This document shows, piece by piece, positions 1-7,527 of a DNA stretch of 30,030 bases (its first letter is position 1; each line of letters starts with the position of its first letter). This DNA is from JBNKVT01 sp050299335. GTDB lineage: Bacteria; Pseudomonadota; Alphaproteobacteria; Rhodobacterales; Rhodobacteraceae. The stretch covers positions 1-30,030 of the forward strand of contig JBNKVT010000046.1 of the NCBI GenBank assembly GCA_050299335.1, given 5' to 3'. The notes below the pieces were generated by a model. It worked only from the letters and a program-made list of their open reading frames with translations, searched no databases and was not told where the DNA came from. The position numbers and the translations under genes were made by a program.

Positions 1-111
1 TTCCTGTGGTGCAGGGGCGCGCAGCCCATCCCCTGCGACCCGAGCGAGCCCGAAGAACTGCTGGACGCCCTCATCGTCATCGACGAAACCGGCGAGGTTC
101 CCGATGGCTGA
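1..111 (+). CDS. C-terminal fragment of an unidentified protein
   Basis: Frame 1 is open from the window edge to a TGA at 109-111 and encodes 36 residues, ending in an acidic tail (…VIDETGEVPDG). The gene starts outside the window. I recognise no family from this piece. The codons are GC-rich and the acidic, Leu/Ile-containing segment (LLDALIVIDE) looks like real protein rather than a random frame. It lies on the same strand as the FAD oxidoreductase at 314, but a 202-bp gap containing a GC-rich palindromic repeat separates them, so a shared operon is uncertain. Confidence 0.45.
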   Translation, partial: FLWCRGAQPIPCDPSEPEELLDALIVIDETGEVPDG

Positions 112-142
112 AGAGCCGGAAACAGCGGCCGGGACAGGTGCC

Positions 143-249
143 CGCCCCTCTCCCCCAACCCCTCTCCCAGTGGGAGAGGGGGGCTGCGCGCCGCGGTTGG
201 TCCCGGGCCATTCCCCCCTCCCCCTGGGTGGGGGGTCTGGGGGGAGGTT
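143..249. repeat. GC-rich palindromic interspersed repeat, copy A
   Basis: Two adjacent hairpins are visible: CCCCTCTCCCA/TGGGAGAGGGG (about 159-181) and CCCCCCTCCCCCTGGG followed by G-runs (about 212-246). The same two-hairpin unit recurs at 12935-13034 with only the spacer between hairpins differing. Both copies begin 20-35 bp after a stop codon. Read as protein the first half gives a Pro-rich PTPLPVGEG-like string, a familiar artefact of such repeats, so the short open frames here are not genes. The unit could act as a 3'-end stabiliser or attenuator. Confidence 0.7.
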
Positions 250-313
250 TGCCTGGCAGAAGGCAACAACGCCCTTCAGCCAGGGCACACCCCACAGAGG
301 CTGTTAATCCGAA

Positions 314-1606
314 ATGGACCTCCTCACCGCCAACGATACTCCGGGCGAATACCCCCCCTCCCTCTACGCCGCCAGCGCCAACGCGCCACTGAGCGCCCCC
401 GCCCTCGACACCGACCTCAAGGCGGATGTCTGCATCATCGGCGGCGGCTATACCGGCCTCTCGACGGCCCTCCACCTGGCGGGCTCCGGCCTTTCCGTCG
501 CCCTTCTGGAGGCCAACCGCGTCGGCTGGGGCGCCTCGGGCCGCAATGGCGGCCAGGTCGGCCCCGGCCAGCGCGTCGATCAGGAAGCCCTGGAGAAACT
601 CGTCGGCGCCGATGACGCCATGAAACTCTGGCACCTCGCCCGCGAGGCCACCAACCTCGTCCGCAGCCTCATCGACCAGCACCACATCGCCTGCGACTAC
701 CGCCCCGGCACGCTTTACACCTGCATCCGCCCCCGGGACGTTGCCCCCTACCGCGCCCATGCCGAGCATCTACGGACCCGCTACGCCCATGACGCAATCC
801 GCTTCGTTCCCCGCGACGAGCTTCGCGACATGCTCGGAACCGAGCTCTACCAGGCGGGCCTGCTTGACCAGACCGGAGGCCATCTCCACCCGCTCAACTA
901 CGCAATCGGCCTCGCCCATGCCGCCCGCGCCACGGGCGCGACGATCCTTGAGAACACCCGCGTCACCAAAGTCGAACCCGGCAAGGTCACTACCGCTCAA
1001 GGCACCATAACCGCCGACCATATCGTGCTGGCCTGCAACGGCTATCTCGGCGATCTCGCGCCCGGGATCGCCGCCCGCGTCATGCCCATCAACAATTTCA
1101 TCATCGCCACCGAACCCCTCGGCGAGGAAACGGCCCGAAGCCTCATCCGCGACAACGTTGCGGTGGCGGATTCGAAATTCGTCGTCAACTACTACCGCCG
1201 CTCCCCCGACCACCGCCTGATCTTCGGCGGCGGCGAGAGCTATTCCTACCGCTTCCCCCGCGACATATCCGGCCTCGTGCGCCGCAACATGGCAAGGGTC
1301 TACCCGCAGCTCAAGGATACCGCCATCACCCATTCCTGGGGCGGCACGCTGGCCATCACCATGAACCGCATGCCCGTCTTCGCCCGTCCGGCCCCTGGCA
1401 TCCTGTCGGCCTCGGGATATTCCGGCCACGGCCTCGCCATCGCCACACTCGCAGGCAAGATCATCGCCGAAACCCTAACCGGCCACCCCGACCGCTTCGA
1501 GACCTTCGCCCGCATCCCCCACAGGCCCTTCCCCGGAGGCCCCTCCCTCCGTACCCCGCTCCTCACCCTCGCCATGCTCTGGTACCAGCTCCGCGACCGC
1601 CTCTGA
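314..1606 (+). CDS. FAD-dependent amine oxidoreductase (PuuB/OrdL-type, DAO family)
   Basis: 430 residues, the usual length for the family. An N-terminal segment of about 38 residues leads into the FAD ADP-binding fold (CIIGGGYTGLS, residues 40-50, with the acidic end of beta-2 at LLEA) and then the GWGASGRNGGQ motif (71-81) typical of gamma-glutamylputrescine oxidase-like members of the DAO superfamily. A C-terminal flavin-contact segment (SGYSGHGLAIATLAGKIIAE) is also present. Such enzymes oxidise a primary or secondary amine or amino acid with FAD and O2, giving an aldehyde or imine; substrate cannot be assigned here. No glutamate-putrescine ligase or aldehyde dehydrogenase lies in view, so a putrescine role is only suggested by similarity. 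The ATG at 314 is the only start giving the complete family N-terminus. A tandem of GC hairpins follows at 1664-1704. Confidence 0.85.
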   Translation: MDLLTANDTPGEYPPSLYAASANAPLSAPALDTDLKADVCIIGGGYTGLSTALHLAGSGLSVALLEANRVGWGASGRNGGQVGPGQRVDQEALEKLVGADDAMKLWHLAREATNLVRSLIDQHHIACDYRPGTLYTCIRPRDVAPYRAHAEHLRTRYAHDAIRFVPRDELRDMLGTELYQAGLLDQTGGHLHPLNYAIGLAHAARATGATILENTRVTKVEPGKVTTAQGTITADHIVLACNGYLGDLAPGIAARVMPINNFIIATEPLGEETARSLIRDNVAVADSKFVVNYYRRSPDHRLIFGGGESYSYRFPRDISGLVRRNMARVYPQLKDTAITHSWGGTLAITMNRMPVFARPAPGILSASGYSGHGLAIATLAGKIIAETLTGHPDRFETFARIPHRPFPGGPSLRTPLLTLAMLWYQLRDRL

Positions 1607-1616
1607 CCCCCACCCG

Positions 1617-1704
1617 CCTTCTTCTTCGTGAAAATACTCCGGGTGAATTGACGGCGCAGCCGGCAAGGGGGCAGAGCCCCAAGGGCGCGGGCGAAGCCCG
1701 CGCC
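1617..1704. repeat. intergenic hairpins after the FAD oxidase gene
   Basis: Immediately after the oxidase stop comes an AT-richer tract (CTTCTTCGTGAAAATACTCC, 1620-1639), which I recall as common between Rhodobacterales genes. It is followed by two stem-loops: GGGGC-AGA-GCCCC (about 1668-1680) and a perfect GGCGCGGGC-GAA-GCCCGCGCC (1684-1704). No T-run follows, so an intrinsic terminator is not certain. A 3'-end hairpin or dispersed repeat fits equally well. The remaining bases up to 1815 hold nothing I can identify. Confidence 0.4.
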
Positions 1705-1815
1705 TCCGGTCGTCCCGCGTCAGCGGGGCGAAATGCCTCACCGGAAAGCACCCGTTGCCAACCCGTGCGCGATCCTCCAATGTCTTCAAAAACCGCTTCA
1801 CCGGGGGAAACAGCG

Positions 1816-2409
1816 ATGCAGGACGACCCATCACCCAGCGGCGAGCGTCACCGCCTCGCCGACCGGCTGTTTCACTGGATCATGGCCGCCACCGTCATCG
1901 CCTTGTCGGTGACCGCCTTCCTGCCTCTCGCCGGTCTCAAGTTCCCCTGGCTCGACATCCACTGGATCTCCGGCCTCCTCCTCACCCTCGCCGTGCTCTT
2001 CCACCTCTTCCGCGTCCTCGCCGTCCACGGGCTTCGCGAGATGCTCCCGAACACTTCCGACATCCGCCAGACCTTCGGTGCCCGCCGGAACCTCGCCCCG
2101 GCCAAATACGACGCCTTCCAGAAAGGCTACCACTGGGCCACGGCGCTTCTCATCCTCACCCTCATCGCCACCGGCCTCCTGATGCTGGTCAAGATCGACA
2201 CGCCGTTCTGGAACCGAGACCCGTCGCTCATGACCGACCCGCAATGGGGCTTGGTCTACGTCATCCACGGGCTGGCCGCGATGGTCCTCCTCTTCCTCAT
2301 CCTGCTGCACGTCTATTTCAACTTCCTGCCCGAGCACAAAGCGCTGCTGAAAGCCATGATTGCCGGGCGCGGCCCGCTCCTGACCCGGACCAACGCCCAT
2401 GATACCTGA
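1816..2409 (+). CDS. cytochrome b561-like membrane protein (formate dehydrogenase gamma/Ni-Fe hydrogenase b-type)
   Basis: 197 residues with four hydrophobic helices: about 18-37, 46-66, 107-128 and 148-172. Histidines sit in or beside helices in the pattern expected for bis-haem b ligation (RLFHW, DIHW, LFHLFR, GYHWAT, VIHGL, LLHVYFNF). This resembles the di-haem cytochrome b subunit of formate dehydrogenases and hydrogenases, which passes electrons between the quinone pool and a partner enzyme. No catalytic partner gene is nearby, so the redox partner is unknown. I chose the ATG at 1816 because GGGGGAAA lies about 6-10 bases upstream and the family N-terminus begins here; an in-frame ATG at 1780 and an extension to 1648 through a GC repeat are less likely. 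The gene overlaps the next one by 11 bp. Confidence 0.75.
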   Translation: MQDDPSPSGERHRLADRLFHWIMAATVIALSVTAFLPLAGLKFPWLDIHWISGLLLTLAVLFHLFRVLAVHGLREMLPNTSDIRQTFGARRNLAPAKYDAFQKGYHWATALLILTLIATGLLMLVKIDTPFWNRDPSLMTDPQWGLVYVIHGLAAMVLLFLILLHVYFNFLPEHKALLKAMIAGRGPLLTRTNAHDT

Positions 2410-2812
2410 CCTGAAAACCGCCGCCGCCATCCGCAACGCCATCGACGCGGTCGAAGAGGCCTACGAGTTCATGCTCGCCTACGCCGCCCAGGGCCGTAGA
2501 TCCGAAGCGGGGGAAAGCGGCGGCGAAAGCCAGATCCGCCAATATCTCCGCCGCATGGCAGAGGCGCTGAACACGTTGTCCGACACCGTCGCCACCGGCC
2601 TTGGCGGCCCCGAGGCTATCGGCTTCGATCAACGCGTGGCGCAGGATATCGAGGCAGTCTCGGCGGTCATAGCCATCCTCATGTCGAAACCCTCGATCAG
2701 CTCCGAGATGATCGACAACACCAACGGGCTGATCGTCATGCGCTCCTTCCTGACCGATCTTTTCTTCATCGACCAGGTAGCACTTCCCCCTCGGCAGGCT
2801 CCGGCCGGATGA
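2399..2812 (+). CDS. small hypothetical protein coupled to the cytochrome b gene
   Basis: 137 residues, predicted soluble and mostly helical, with no signal peptide or membrane span. I do not recognise the family. Its ATG lies 11 bp inside the end of the cytochrome b561 gene, so the two are probably translationally coupled and the protein may assist or accompany that membrane complex; this is inference from position only. Sequence features are an acidic N-terminal helix (AIDAVEEAYEFMLAY), a Gly/Ser/Glu-rich linker (about residues 33-43) and a Met/Ile-rich C-terminal half. Its last 47 bases overlap the 3' end of the oppositely oriented gene at 2766-3134. Confidence 0.6.
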   Translation: MIPDLKTAAAIRNAIDAVEEAYEFMLAYAAQGRRSEAGESGGESQIRQYLRRMAEALNTLSDTVATGLGGPEAIGFDQRVAQDIEAVSAVIAILMSKPSISSEMIDNTNGLIVMRSFLTDLFFIDQVALPPRQAPAG

Positions 2813-3134
2813 AGAGCGCGTTCGAGCCGTCCCGGAAGGCGATCTCCTGATCCGCATCCGCGACCTCGGCCCCGTCCAGCATCACCCGGAACGCGCCATT
2901 TGAAAACGCCTCCAGCGTATGCCCCACCAATTCGTCCATCTGCCCGGCGAGGGCGGCGGCCAGCTTTTCCATGAAGGCGTGTTTCGGTCCCAGGGCCTCG
3001 GTGACCCGGGCATGCTCGGCCCGCACCTTCGCCGCGATCAGTTCCCGCGCCGAACAGGGCGAGGCCAGATCCAGACCGAGCTCCGCGCCGATCTGGCGGT
3101 CTCCGGCAATATCGCGGATGGTGATACGAGCCAT
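2766..3134 (-). CDS. small hypothetical protein
   Basis: 122 residues starting MARITIRDIAGD. I do not recognise the family. The body is Ala/Leu/Glu-rich and helical (residues 25-80), followed by a short beta-like end (AFRVMLDGAEVADADQEI, then NALFIRPEPAEGEVLPGR). No membrane span or cysteine motif stands out. The ATG at 3134 is preferred to the 307-residue extension to 3689, because that extension runs antisense through the thioesterase gene and has no family-like content. Its 3' end overlaps the convergent gene at 2399-2812 by 47 bp, so only one of the two ends may be conserved. It is divergent from the thioesterase at 3267, with a 132-bp shared upstream region. Confidence 0.55.
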   Translation of the reverse strand: MARITIRDIAGDRQIGAELGLDLASPCSARELIAAKVRAEHARVTEALGPKHAFMEKLAAALAGQMDELVGHTLEAFSNGAFRVMLDGAEVADADQEIAFRDGSNALFIRPEPAEGEVLPGR

Positions 3135-3266
3135 GTCCGACCTTCCAGTTGCACCCCGATGGCACCCTGACGCGCAACAGGCAAACGCGGCCAGGCGCGC
3201 GGCGAATTGCACCCTTCGACCATAGCGCGTATCGAGGACGGAGCCAAATACCGAAGGAGGCCCGCC

Positions 3267-3644
3267 ATGCCCGAGACCCTTCCGGACGGAGAACTCGCGC
3301 TCCAGACCATCGCCATGCCCGCCGATACCAACGCCAATGGCGACATCTTCGGCGGCTGGCTGATGGCCCAGATGGATCTCGGCGCCTCGGTGATCGCCCG
3401 GCGCCGGGCGCGAGGCCGGGTGGCGACCGTGGCGGTCGAGGCGATGACCTTCCACAAACCGGTCCATGTCGGCGATCTCGTGACCATTTACGGGCGGCTG
3501 ATCCGCGAGGGCACCACCTCGATGCAGGTCGAGGCTGAGGTCTGGGTCACCCGCCAGCCCTCGGCGGAATTGTCGAAGATGACCGAGGCGAAATTCGTCT
3601 TCGTCGCCGTCGACGAAAGCGGCAAGAAGCGCAAACTGCCCTGA
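3267..3644 (+). CDS. acyl-CoA thioesterase, YciA-type hotdog fold
   Basis: 125 residues, a single hotdog domain. The YciA/BACH signature NANGDIFGGWLMAQMD sits near the N-terminus (residues 22-37), followed by VAVEAMTFHKPVHVGDLV and the central strands VTIYGRLI and MQVEAEVWV. These enzymes hydrolyse fatty acyl-CoAs to free acid and CoA in the cytoplasm. The ATG at 3267 is fixed by a consensus AGGAGG six bases upstream (3255-3260); the longer frame from 3207 adds an unrelated N-terminus. It reads toward ribD and is convergent with it, with a perfect hairpin between the two stop codons. No regulatory site is evident. Confidence 0.88.
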   Translation: MPETLPDGELALQTIAMPADTNANGDIFGGWLMAQMDLGASVIARRRARGRVATVAVEAMTFHKPVHVGDLVTIYGRLIREGTTSMQVEAEVWVTRQPSAELSKMTEAKFVFVAVDESGKKRKLP

Positions 3645-3670
3645 TCCTCCAGCGGCGTCCCGACCGGCGC

Positions 3671-3686
3671 GTCCCGGTTCCGGGAC
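3671..3686. terminator. bidirectional hairpin between convergent thioesterase and ribD genes
   Basis: GTCCCGG-TT-CCGGGAC is a perfect 7-bp stem with a two-base loop in the 69-bp gap between the convergent stop codons. There is no T-run on either side, so it is at best a weak or Rho-assisted terminator. Confidence 0.35.
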
Positions 3687-3713
3687 CAAGCCCCGGCTCC
3701 AGCGGACGCCCCC

Positions 3714-4838
3714 TCAGGTCTCGCCGGGGTCACCATCGCGCCGGGCCCAACGGACAATGACATCGGCCCCTGCGGGATAGACTTCCGTCAGGGTGAACTC
3801 AGGAGCATCCGCCAGACGATCCAGGCCCAATGCCCCGATGGCAGGAACGCCATCGCCGCCGAGCGCCTTGCCGGCCAGCGCCTGGACCAGCTCGTCCACC
3901 AGCCCGGCCCGCATCAGCGCCGCCGCCAGCCGCCCGCCGCCCTCGCAGAAAACCCGCGTCAGGCCGCGCCTGGCCAGCGTCTCCAACGCGGCCTCCATCC
4001 GAAGCGCCCCGGTCTCGTCGGCGGGCAGCTCGATCAGCTCGGCGCCCAGGTCCCGCCAGACCTTGCGCCGCCCGGCATCCACCCCGGCGCGGTGCAGCAG
4101 CCAGAGCGGCACGTCCCTGGCCGTCCGCGCCAGCCGCCCGGTCAGGGGCAGCGACAGGCCGCCATCGGCCACCACCCGGATCGGCGAGCGCTCCGCCATC
4201 CCCAGATCGCGCACATCCAGCATCGGGTCGTCGGTCCGCGCCGTCCCGGCCCCGACCAGGATCGCGTCATGCTCGGCCCGCATCAGATGCGCCAGCCGCC
4301 GCGCCTCGGGCCCGGTGATCCAGCGGCTCTCGCCGGACGCTGTCGCGATCCGCCCGTCCAGCGAGGTCGCCAGTTTCAGCGTCACCATTGGCCGCCCCGT
4401 CCGGTGGCGTTTGAGAAACCCCCGGTTCAGCGCCATCGCCTCGGCCACCCGGCAGCCGGTCTCGACCGCAATCCCCGCCACCTCGAGCGCGGCAAAGCCC
4501 CGGCCCGAGACCCGCGGGTCGGGATCGCGCATCGGGGCCACCACCCGGGCGACGCCAGCGGCGATCAACGCATCCGTGCAGGGCGGTGTCTTGCCGTGAT
4601 GGGCGCAGGGTTCCAGCGAGATATAGGCCGTCGCCCCCCGCGCCGCCTCCCCGGCCTGGCGCAGGGCCACCACTTCGGCATGGGGCCGCCCGCCGGTCTG
4701 GGTAAAACCCCGCCCGACGACCCGGGTCCCCGCAACGATCACACAGCCCACCGCCGGATTTGGCCAGACCCGGCCCAGCCCGCGGCGGGCCAGGACGAGA
4801 GCGGCGTCCATCCAGCGCAGATCCTCGGCGCTGGCCAT
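3714..4838 (-). CDS. ribD: riboflavin biosynthesis bifunctional deaminase/reductase RibD
   Basis: 374 residues, normal RibD length. The N-terminal cytidine-deaminase-like domain (about 1-145) carries the zinc site: H53-A-E55 in RPHAEVVAL, then C78 and C87 in EPCAHHGKTPPC. The C-terminal reductase domain (about 147-370) starts with MVTLKLATSLDGRIAT and contains the ESRWITG and CEGGG segments of the NADPH-dependent reductase. The enzyme deaminates the pyrimidine made by GTP cyclohydrolase II and then reduces the ribosyl side chain. It follows nrdR with only 5 bases between them, so the pair is probably one transcript. The usual next gene of riboflavin operons (ribE/ribC, alpha subunit) is absent; the thioesterase gene is convergent instead. 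Confidence 0.95.
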   Translation of the reverse strand: MASAEDLRWMDAALVLARRGLGRVWPNPAVGCVIVAGTRVVGRGFTQTGGRPHAEVVALRQAGEAARGATAYISLEPCAHHGKTPPCTDALIAAGVARVVAPMRDPDPRVSGRGFAALEVAGIAVETGCRVAEAMALNRGFLKRHRTGRPMVTLKLATSLDGRIATASGESRWITGPEARRLAHLMRAEHDAILVGAGTARTDDPMLDVRDLGMAERSPIRVVADGGLSLPLTGRLARTARDVPLWLLHRAGVDAGRRKVWRDLGAELIELPADETGALRMEAALETLARRGLTRVFCEGGGRLAAALMRAGLVDELVQALAGKALGGDGVPAIGALGLDRLADAPEFTLTEVYPAGADVIVRWARRDGDPGET

Positions 4839-4843
4839 GCGCG

Positions 4844-5314
4844 TCAGTCTTCTGTGGCGGGTTCGGGGGGGCGGAGTTCCTGCACGAAGGTCTCGAAATC
4901 GTCCGCTTCCTGGAAATTCTTGTAGACCGAGGCGAAGCGCACATAGGCCACCGTATCGATCCGGGCCAACGCCTCCATGACGATCGAGCCGATCGTGTCC
5001 GAGGGCACGTCGCTGTCCCCGAGAGATTCCAGTCGCCGGACGATGCCGGAGATCATCTGATCGACCCGCTCGGGTTCGATGGGCCGTTTCTGCAGTGCGA
5101 TACGGATCGAGCGTTCCAGCTTGTCGCGGTCGAAGGGCTCGCGCCGGTTCGACCGCTTGATGACCACCAGATCGCGCAGCTGCACCCGTTCATAGGTGGT
5201 GAAACGTCCCGCGCAGGCCGGGCAGTAGCGGCGCCGCCGGATGGCGACATTATCCTCCGCGGGGCGCGAATCCTTCACCTGAGTATCGATATTGCCGCAA
5301 AATGGACACCGCAT
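4844..5314 (-). CDS. nrdR: transcriptional repressor NrdR
   Basis: 156 residues. The N-terminal zinc ribbon has C3, C6, C31 and C34 (MRCPFCGN and YCPAC), followed by an ATP-cone domain from about residue 46 (VIKRSNRREPFDRDKL) to 136. NrdR senses (d)ATP and represses ribonucleotide reductase genes, none of which are in this window. The ATG at 5314 gives the universal MRCPFC start and has AGGGTG six bases upstream; a GTG three codons earlier (5323) is in frame but less likely. ribD follows 5 bases after the stop, an arrangement known from many proteobacteria. The upstream 420 bp hold hairpins and a long palindrome rather than the glyA gene sometimes found there. Confidence 0.95.
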   Translation of the reverse strand: MRCPFCGNIDTQVKDSRPAEDNVAIRRRRYCPACAGRFTTYERVQLRDLVVIKRSNRREPFDRDKLERSIRIALQKRPIEPERVDQMISGIVRRLESLGDSDVPSDTIGSIVMEALARIDTVAYVRFASVYKNFQEADDFETFVQELRPPEPATED

Positions 5315-5323
5315 TGAAAACAC

Positions 5324-5562
5324 CCTGCCAGTTCACCGTTGTGTCACTATAGGCCCCTCTCAAGCGCTTGGGTAGGGGGAAGGGGGGTCTACCACATGCG
5401 GCAGGGGAGTCTAAGTCTCGCGGTGTTGCAAAGATGCCAGCCGAAACCGGTTCCAGCCGGTTGGTTTCAGCCTGTAAGGGCCGATGACCACGCTTGTCTG
5501 GTCTGTATCGATAGTGCCCAAGGTTTCTTCAGCCTGCTGCACTGAAGCTCATACTCCTGGAT
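5324..5562. other. non-coding stretch upstream of nrdR with two hairpins
   Basis: No credible gene. Two stem-loops can be seen: one at about 5353-5381, CCCCT…AAGCGCTT…AGGGG, and one at about 5446-5470 built from AACCGG-TTCCAG-CCGGTT inside GAAACC…GGTTTC. On the minus strand a TATAGT sits about 33 bases before the nrdR start and could be its -10, but no good -35 accompanies it. Confidence 0.35.
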
Positions 5563-5668
5563 TATAGCGTTCGACCTTTTACCTGAGACATCGAGCATCA
5601 CCAATTGCGTTGAAACCGTAAGGTTTCAGGCAGCGATTGGTGATTCAGGTTAAAAGTCGAATGCTTTA
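5563..5668. repeat. 106-bp imperfect palindrome, copy R1
   Basis: Outer arms AGCGTTCGACC…/…GTCGAATGCTT and inner arms ATCACCAATTGCG…/…GCGATTGGTGAT close on the hairpin TGAAACC-GTAA-GGTTTCA. A copy differing at only four positions lies at 7365-7470 in the same orientation, so the two bracket the LRR gene. It sits 66 bp after that gene's stop codon. Related, more diverged units lie at 13983-14082, 17568-17669 and 23212-23400. No transposase is encoded. A REP/MITE-like element is the best description. Confidence 0.85.
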
Positions 5669-5734
5669 ACGAGGCTTCCATTGCCTGAGAGAATGTGCCT
5701 CTCTTTTGATGATTTCCTGCCGCGAAACCGGGGG

Positions 5735-7201
5735 CTATTCGCGAAGCGCTTCCCATTTTGCCTCCAGTTCGGGGTCACTGGTGCGAAGATCGATATCCAT
5801 ACCCTGAAGCGCCTCCAACCCGCTGCCAGCGCTCGCGGTATCAGTGCGAAGGACTTTCAGCGGCAGACTACGCAGGGGGCTCAGATCAAGTCCCTCCTTC
5901 ATGTGCCGCAAAGTCAGGTCGGAAATCCCGCTGCCGGTAATCGGAGACAGGTCACTGACCTGCCCGAGACGGCTCAGGTGGAGAATCTGTAGCGGAAGAT
6001 CACTTAGCGCGGTCAGGTCCCGCACCTGGTCCAGGTTTTCCAGGTTCAGGTAACGAACTTTCAGGTCCTGCAACGGCGAAAGGTCCGAAACAGGCAGACC
6101 CTGCAGCGTCAAACTGAGATCACGGTCGTTTTCGTCAGGCAGGAATCCAAGATCGGCCACCGACGGCAAATTTTGCAGTTTCAGCGATATTAGGCCCTTT
6201 CTGTCTCTCAATACATCTAGATCAGCAATATGGTCGATATCTCGCAAGGTGAGTTGCGAAATCGGCGCTCCGGAAAGCGCCGATAGCCCTTCCAGCTTGC
6301 CCATTTCCGCAAACCGAAGATCATTGACGGGGGAACCTGCCAGAAATGTAACATCTACTTCCCCGCCGCCAATCAGGCCGACGCTCTTCAGTTGCATGTC
6401 GGTCAAAGAGGACAGGCCGTCAAACGAGGGCGCAATTGCTATAAGATTCCAGACCGGCGCATCGCGAAGGATGCCAAGATCGATGCTTCCTTCTGTGGCC
6501 TCCAGCTTGACCATCTCAAGCGGCAATCCCTCCAGGGCAGAAAGGTCAGGTAGTGTAGAGGCGGTCAGTGTAAGATCAGTGATCGGCAGGTCACTTATCC
6601 AGCTGATATCCGGCAGAGCCTCATCCGATCGAGACTGGAAAGCCGTCAATTGCGTCTTGGCCAGCGCAGATAGATCGAGCTCTGGGTCGGGACTGCCGAT
6701 TTCGAATTTCGTAAGCGCAAGACCTGCGAGCGCAGTGATGTCCTTCAGTTCTCTGGCACCGGTTGCAAACCTCAGCGTTTTCAGAGGTGAATCTGCAAGA
6801 GCATCCAGAGTTACAATCCCGCTGGCGTCTTGAAGATAGATGTTTTCAAGCCCGCCAAGTGGCTCGAACAGCAGGGCAATCCTTTGGAGATCCTCCTCGG
6901 AAATGCCTGACTTTGTGATTGCGATACCCGTCTGATCATCGGTCCGGCTGTCAAATTCGATGCCGTCCTGTTCCGCCACGACCCGCCATTCCGCATCTTC
7001 TGGCCCCGTCACCAGGCCATAGCCAGACAGTAGCGCCAACGCCTCGCTGGAAGACAGGCCAGCGATGTCTGACTGCTGGTTCTGAGGCGTTTCCGTATCC
7101 GGTAGCGGCGCGGTATTCGTTTTTTCGCCAGACAGGTAGATAACCAGGCCGGAGACCAAAAGCGCAGCAGCCAGAAAAGCTGTCGAGAGTCTTAGCCACA
7201 T
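5735..7201 (-). CDS. membrane-anchored leucine-rich-repeat protein
   Basis: 488 residues. The N-terminus is a short basic stretch and one hydrophobic helix (residues 3-23, STAFLAAALLVSGLVIYL) with no obvious cleavage site, so probably a periplasmic protein held by a signal anchor. From about residue 125 to 465 there are about 15 irregular leucine-rich repeats of 21-25 residues, with units such as DLSPLQDLKVRYLNLENLDQ and DLTALSDLPLQILHLSRLGQ. Such solenoids bind proteins; no enzymatic domain is visible. The ATG at 7201 has AAGGAA seven bases upstream, better than the in-frame start at 7264. GC is low: 24/60 at 6181-6240 and 30/60 at 6541-6600 by count, versus 43/60 at 4321-4380 in ribD. With repeats R1 and R2 on either side this suggests a gene acquired as cargo. 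Function unknown. Confidence 0.75.
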   Translation of the reverse strand: MWLRLSTAFLAAALLVSGLVIYLSGEKTNTAPLPDTETPQNQQSDIAGLSSSEALALLSGYGLVTGPEDAEWRVVAEQDGIEFDSRTDDQTGIAITKSGISEEDLQRIALLFEPLGGLENIYLQDASGIVTLDALADSPLKTLRFATGARELKDITALAGLALTKFEIGSPDPELDLSALAKTQLTAFQSRSDEALPDISWISDLPITDLTLTASTLPDLSALEGLPLEMVKLEATEGSIDLGILRDAPVWNLIAIAPSFDGLSSLTDMQLKSVGLIGGGEVDVTFLAGSPVNDLRFAEMGKLEGLSALSGAPISQLTLRDIDHIADLDVLRDRKGLISLKLQNLPSVADLGFLPDENDRDLSLTLQGLPVSDLSPLQDLKVRYLNLENLDQVRDLTALSDLPLQILHLSRLGQVSDLSPITGSGISDLTLRHMKEGLDLSPLRSLPLKVLRTDTASAGSGLEALQGMDIDLRTSDPELEAKWEALRE

Positions 7202-7308
7202 ATTATTTTCCTTGAATATCAACAGGTTGTGTGGGTTTAGACCGCTTACTGCGGGGGAATCCAATCGAGGTTCCCTTACGGAAATAAATACATCAGCAGG
7301 AGAAGTTT

Positions 7309-7455
7309 ATGACCGGTTGCTCTGGGAAATGGAAGCGTAATGGTCGATTGCGTAAGCACATGCCTATAGCGTTCGACCTTTTACCTGAGACATCGCGCAT
7401 CACCAATTGCGTTGAAACCGTAAGGTTTCAGGCAGTGATTGGTGATTCAGGTTAA
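7309..7455 (+). CDS. doubtful 48-residue ORF ending inside repeat R2
   Basis: ATG at 7309 is preceded by AGGAGA with six-base spacing. The frame runs into palindrome R2 and stops at a TAA inside it. The first 17 codons are unique (MTGCSGKWKRNGRLRKH); the remainder is encoded by the repeat. Good initiation context is the only support. It may be a chance frame or a small gene truncated by insertion of the repeat. Confidence 0.2.
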   Translation: MTGCSGKWKRNGRLRKHMPIAFDLLPETSRITNCVETVRFQAVIGDSG

Positions 7456-7470
7456 AGGTCGAACGCTTTA
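7365..7470. repeat. 106-bp imperfect palindrome, copy R2
   Basis: 102 of 106 bases match R1 (5563-5668), same orientation. Here the outer arms pair almost perfectly over 20 bases (GCGTTCGACC with GGTCGAACGC), better than in R1, and the core hairpin GAAACC-GTAA-GGTTTC is identical. It lies on the promoter side of the LRR gene, 164 bp before its start codon. Confidence 0.85.
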
Positions 7471-7500
7471 GGTTCGATCAGAGACTTCCACTGCATGGCG

Positions 7501-7527
7501 CAAAAAAACGCCCCCGAAACCGGAGGC
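7501..7527 (-). terminator. intrinsic terminator of a leftward transcript
   Basis: Read on the minus strand, GCCTCCG-GTTT-CGGGGGC forms a 7-bp stem (one G-T pair) followed directly by G and seven T residues: a textbook Rho-independent terminator. The nearest coding gene that could end here is the YjbQ gene, whose stop is about 420 bp upstream, so either a long 3' untranslated region or an independent small RNA ends at this point. Confidence 0.7.

Noticed and set aside
3135..3689. N-terminal extension of the small minus-strand protein at 2766-3134
   Set aside because: The extra residues are antisense to the YciA-type thioesterase gene, which has the stronger evidence.
5339..5545. 68-codon plus-strand frame before repeat R1
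   Set aside because: It has no initiation signal, covers two hairpins and has no protein-like features.
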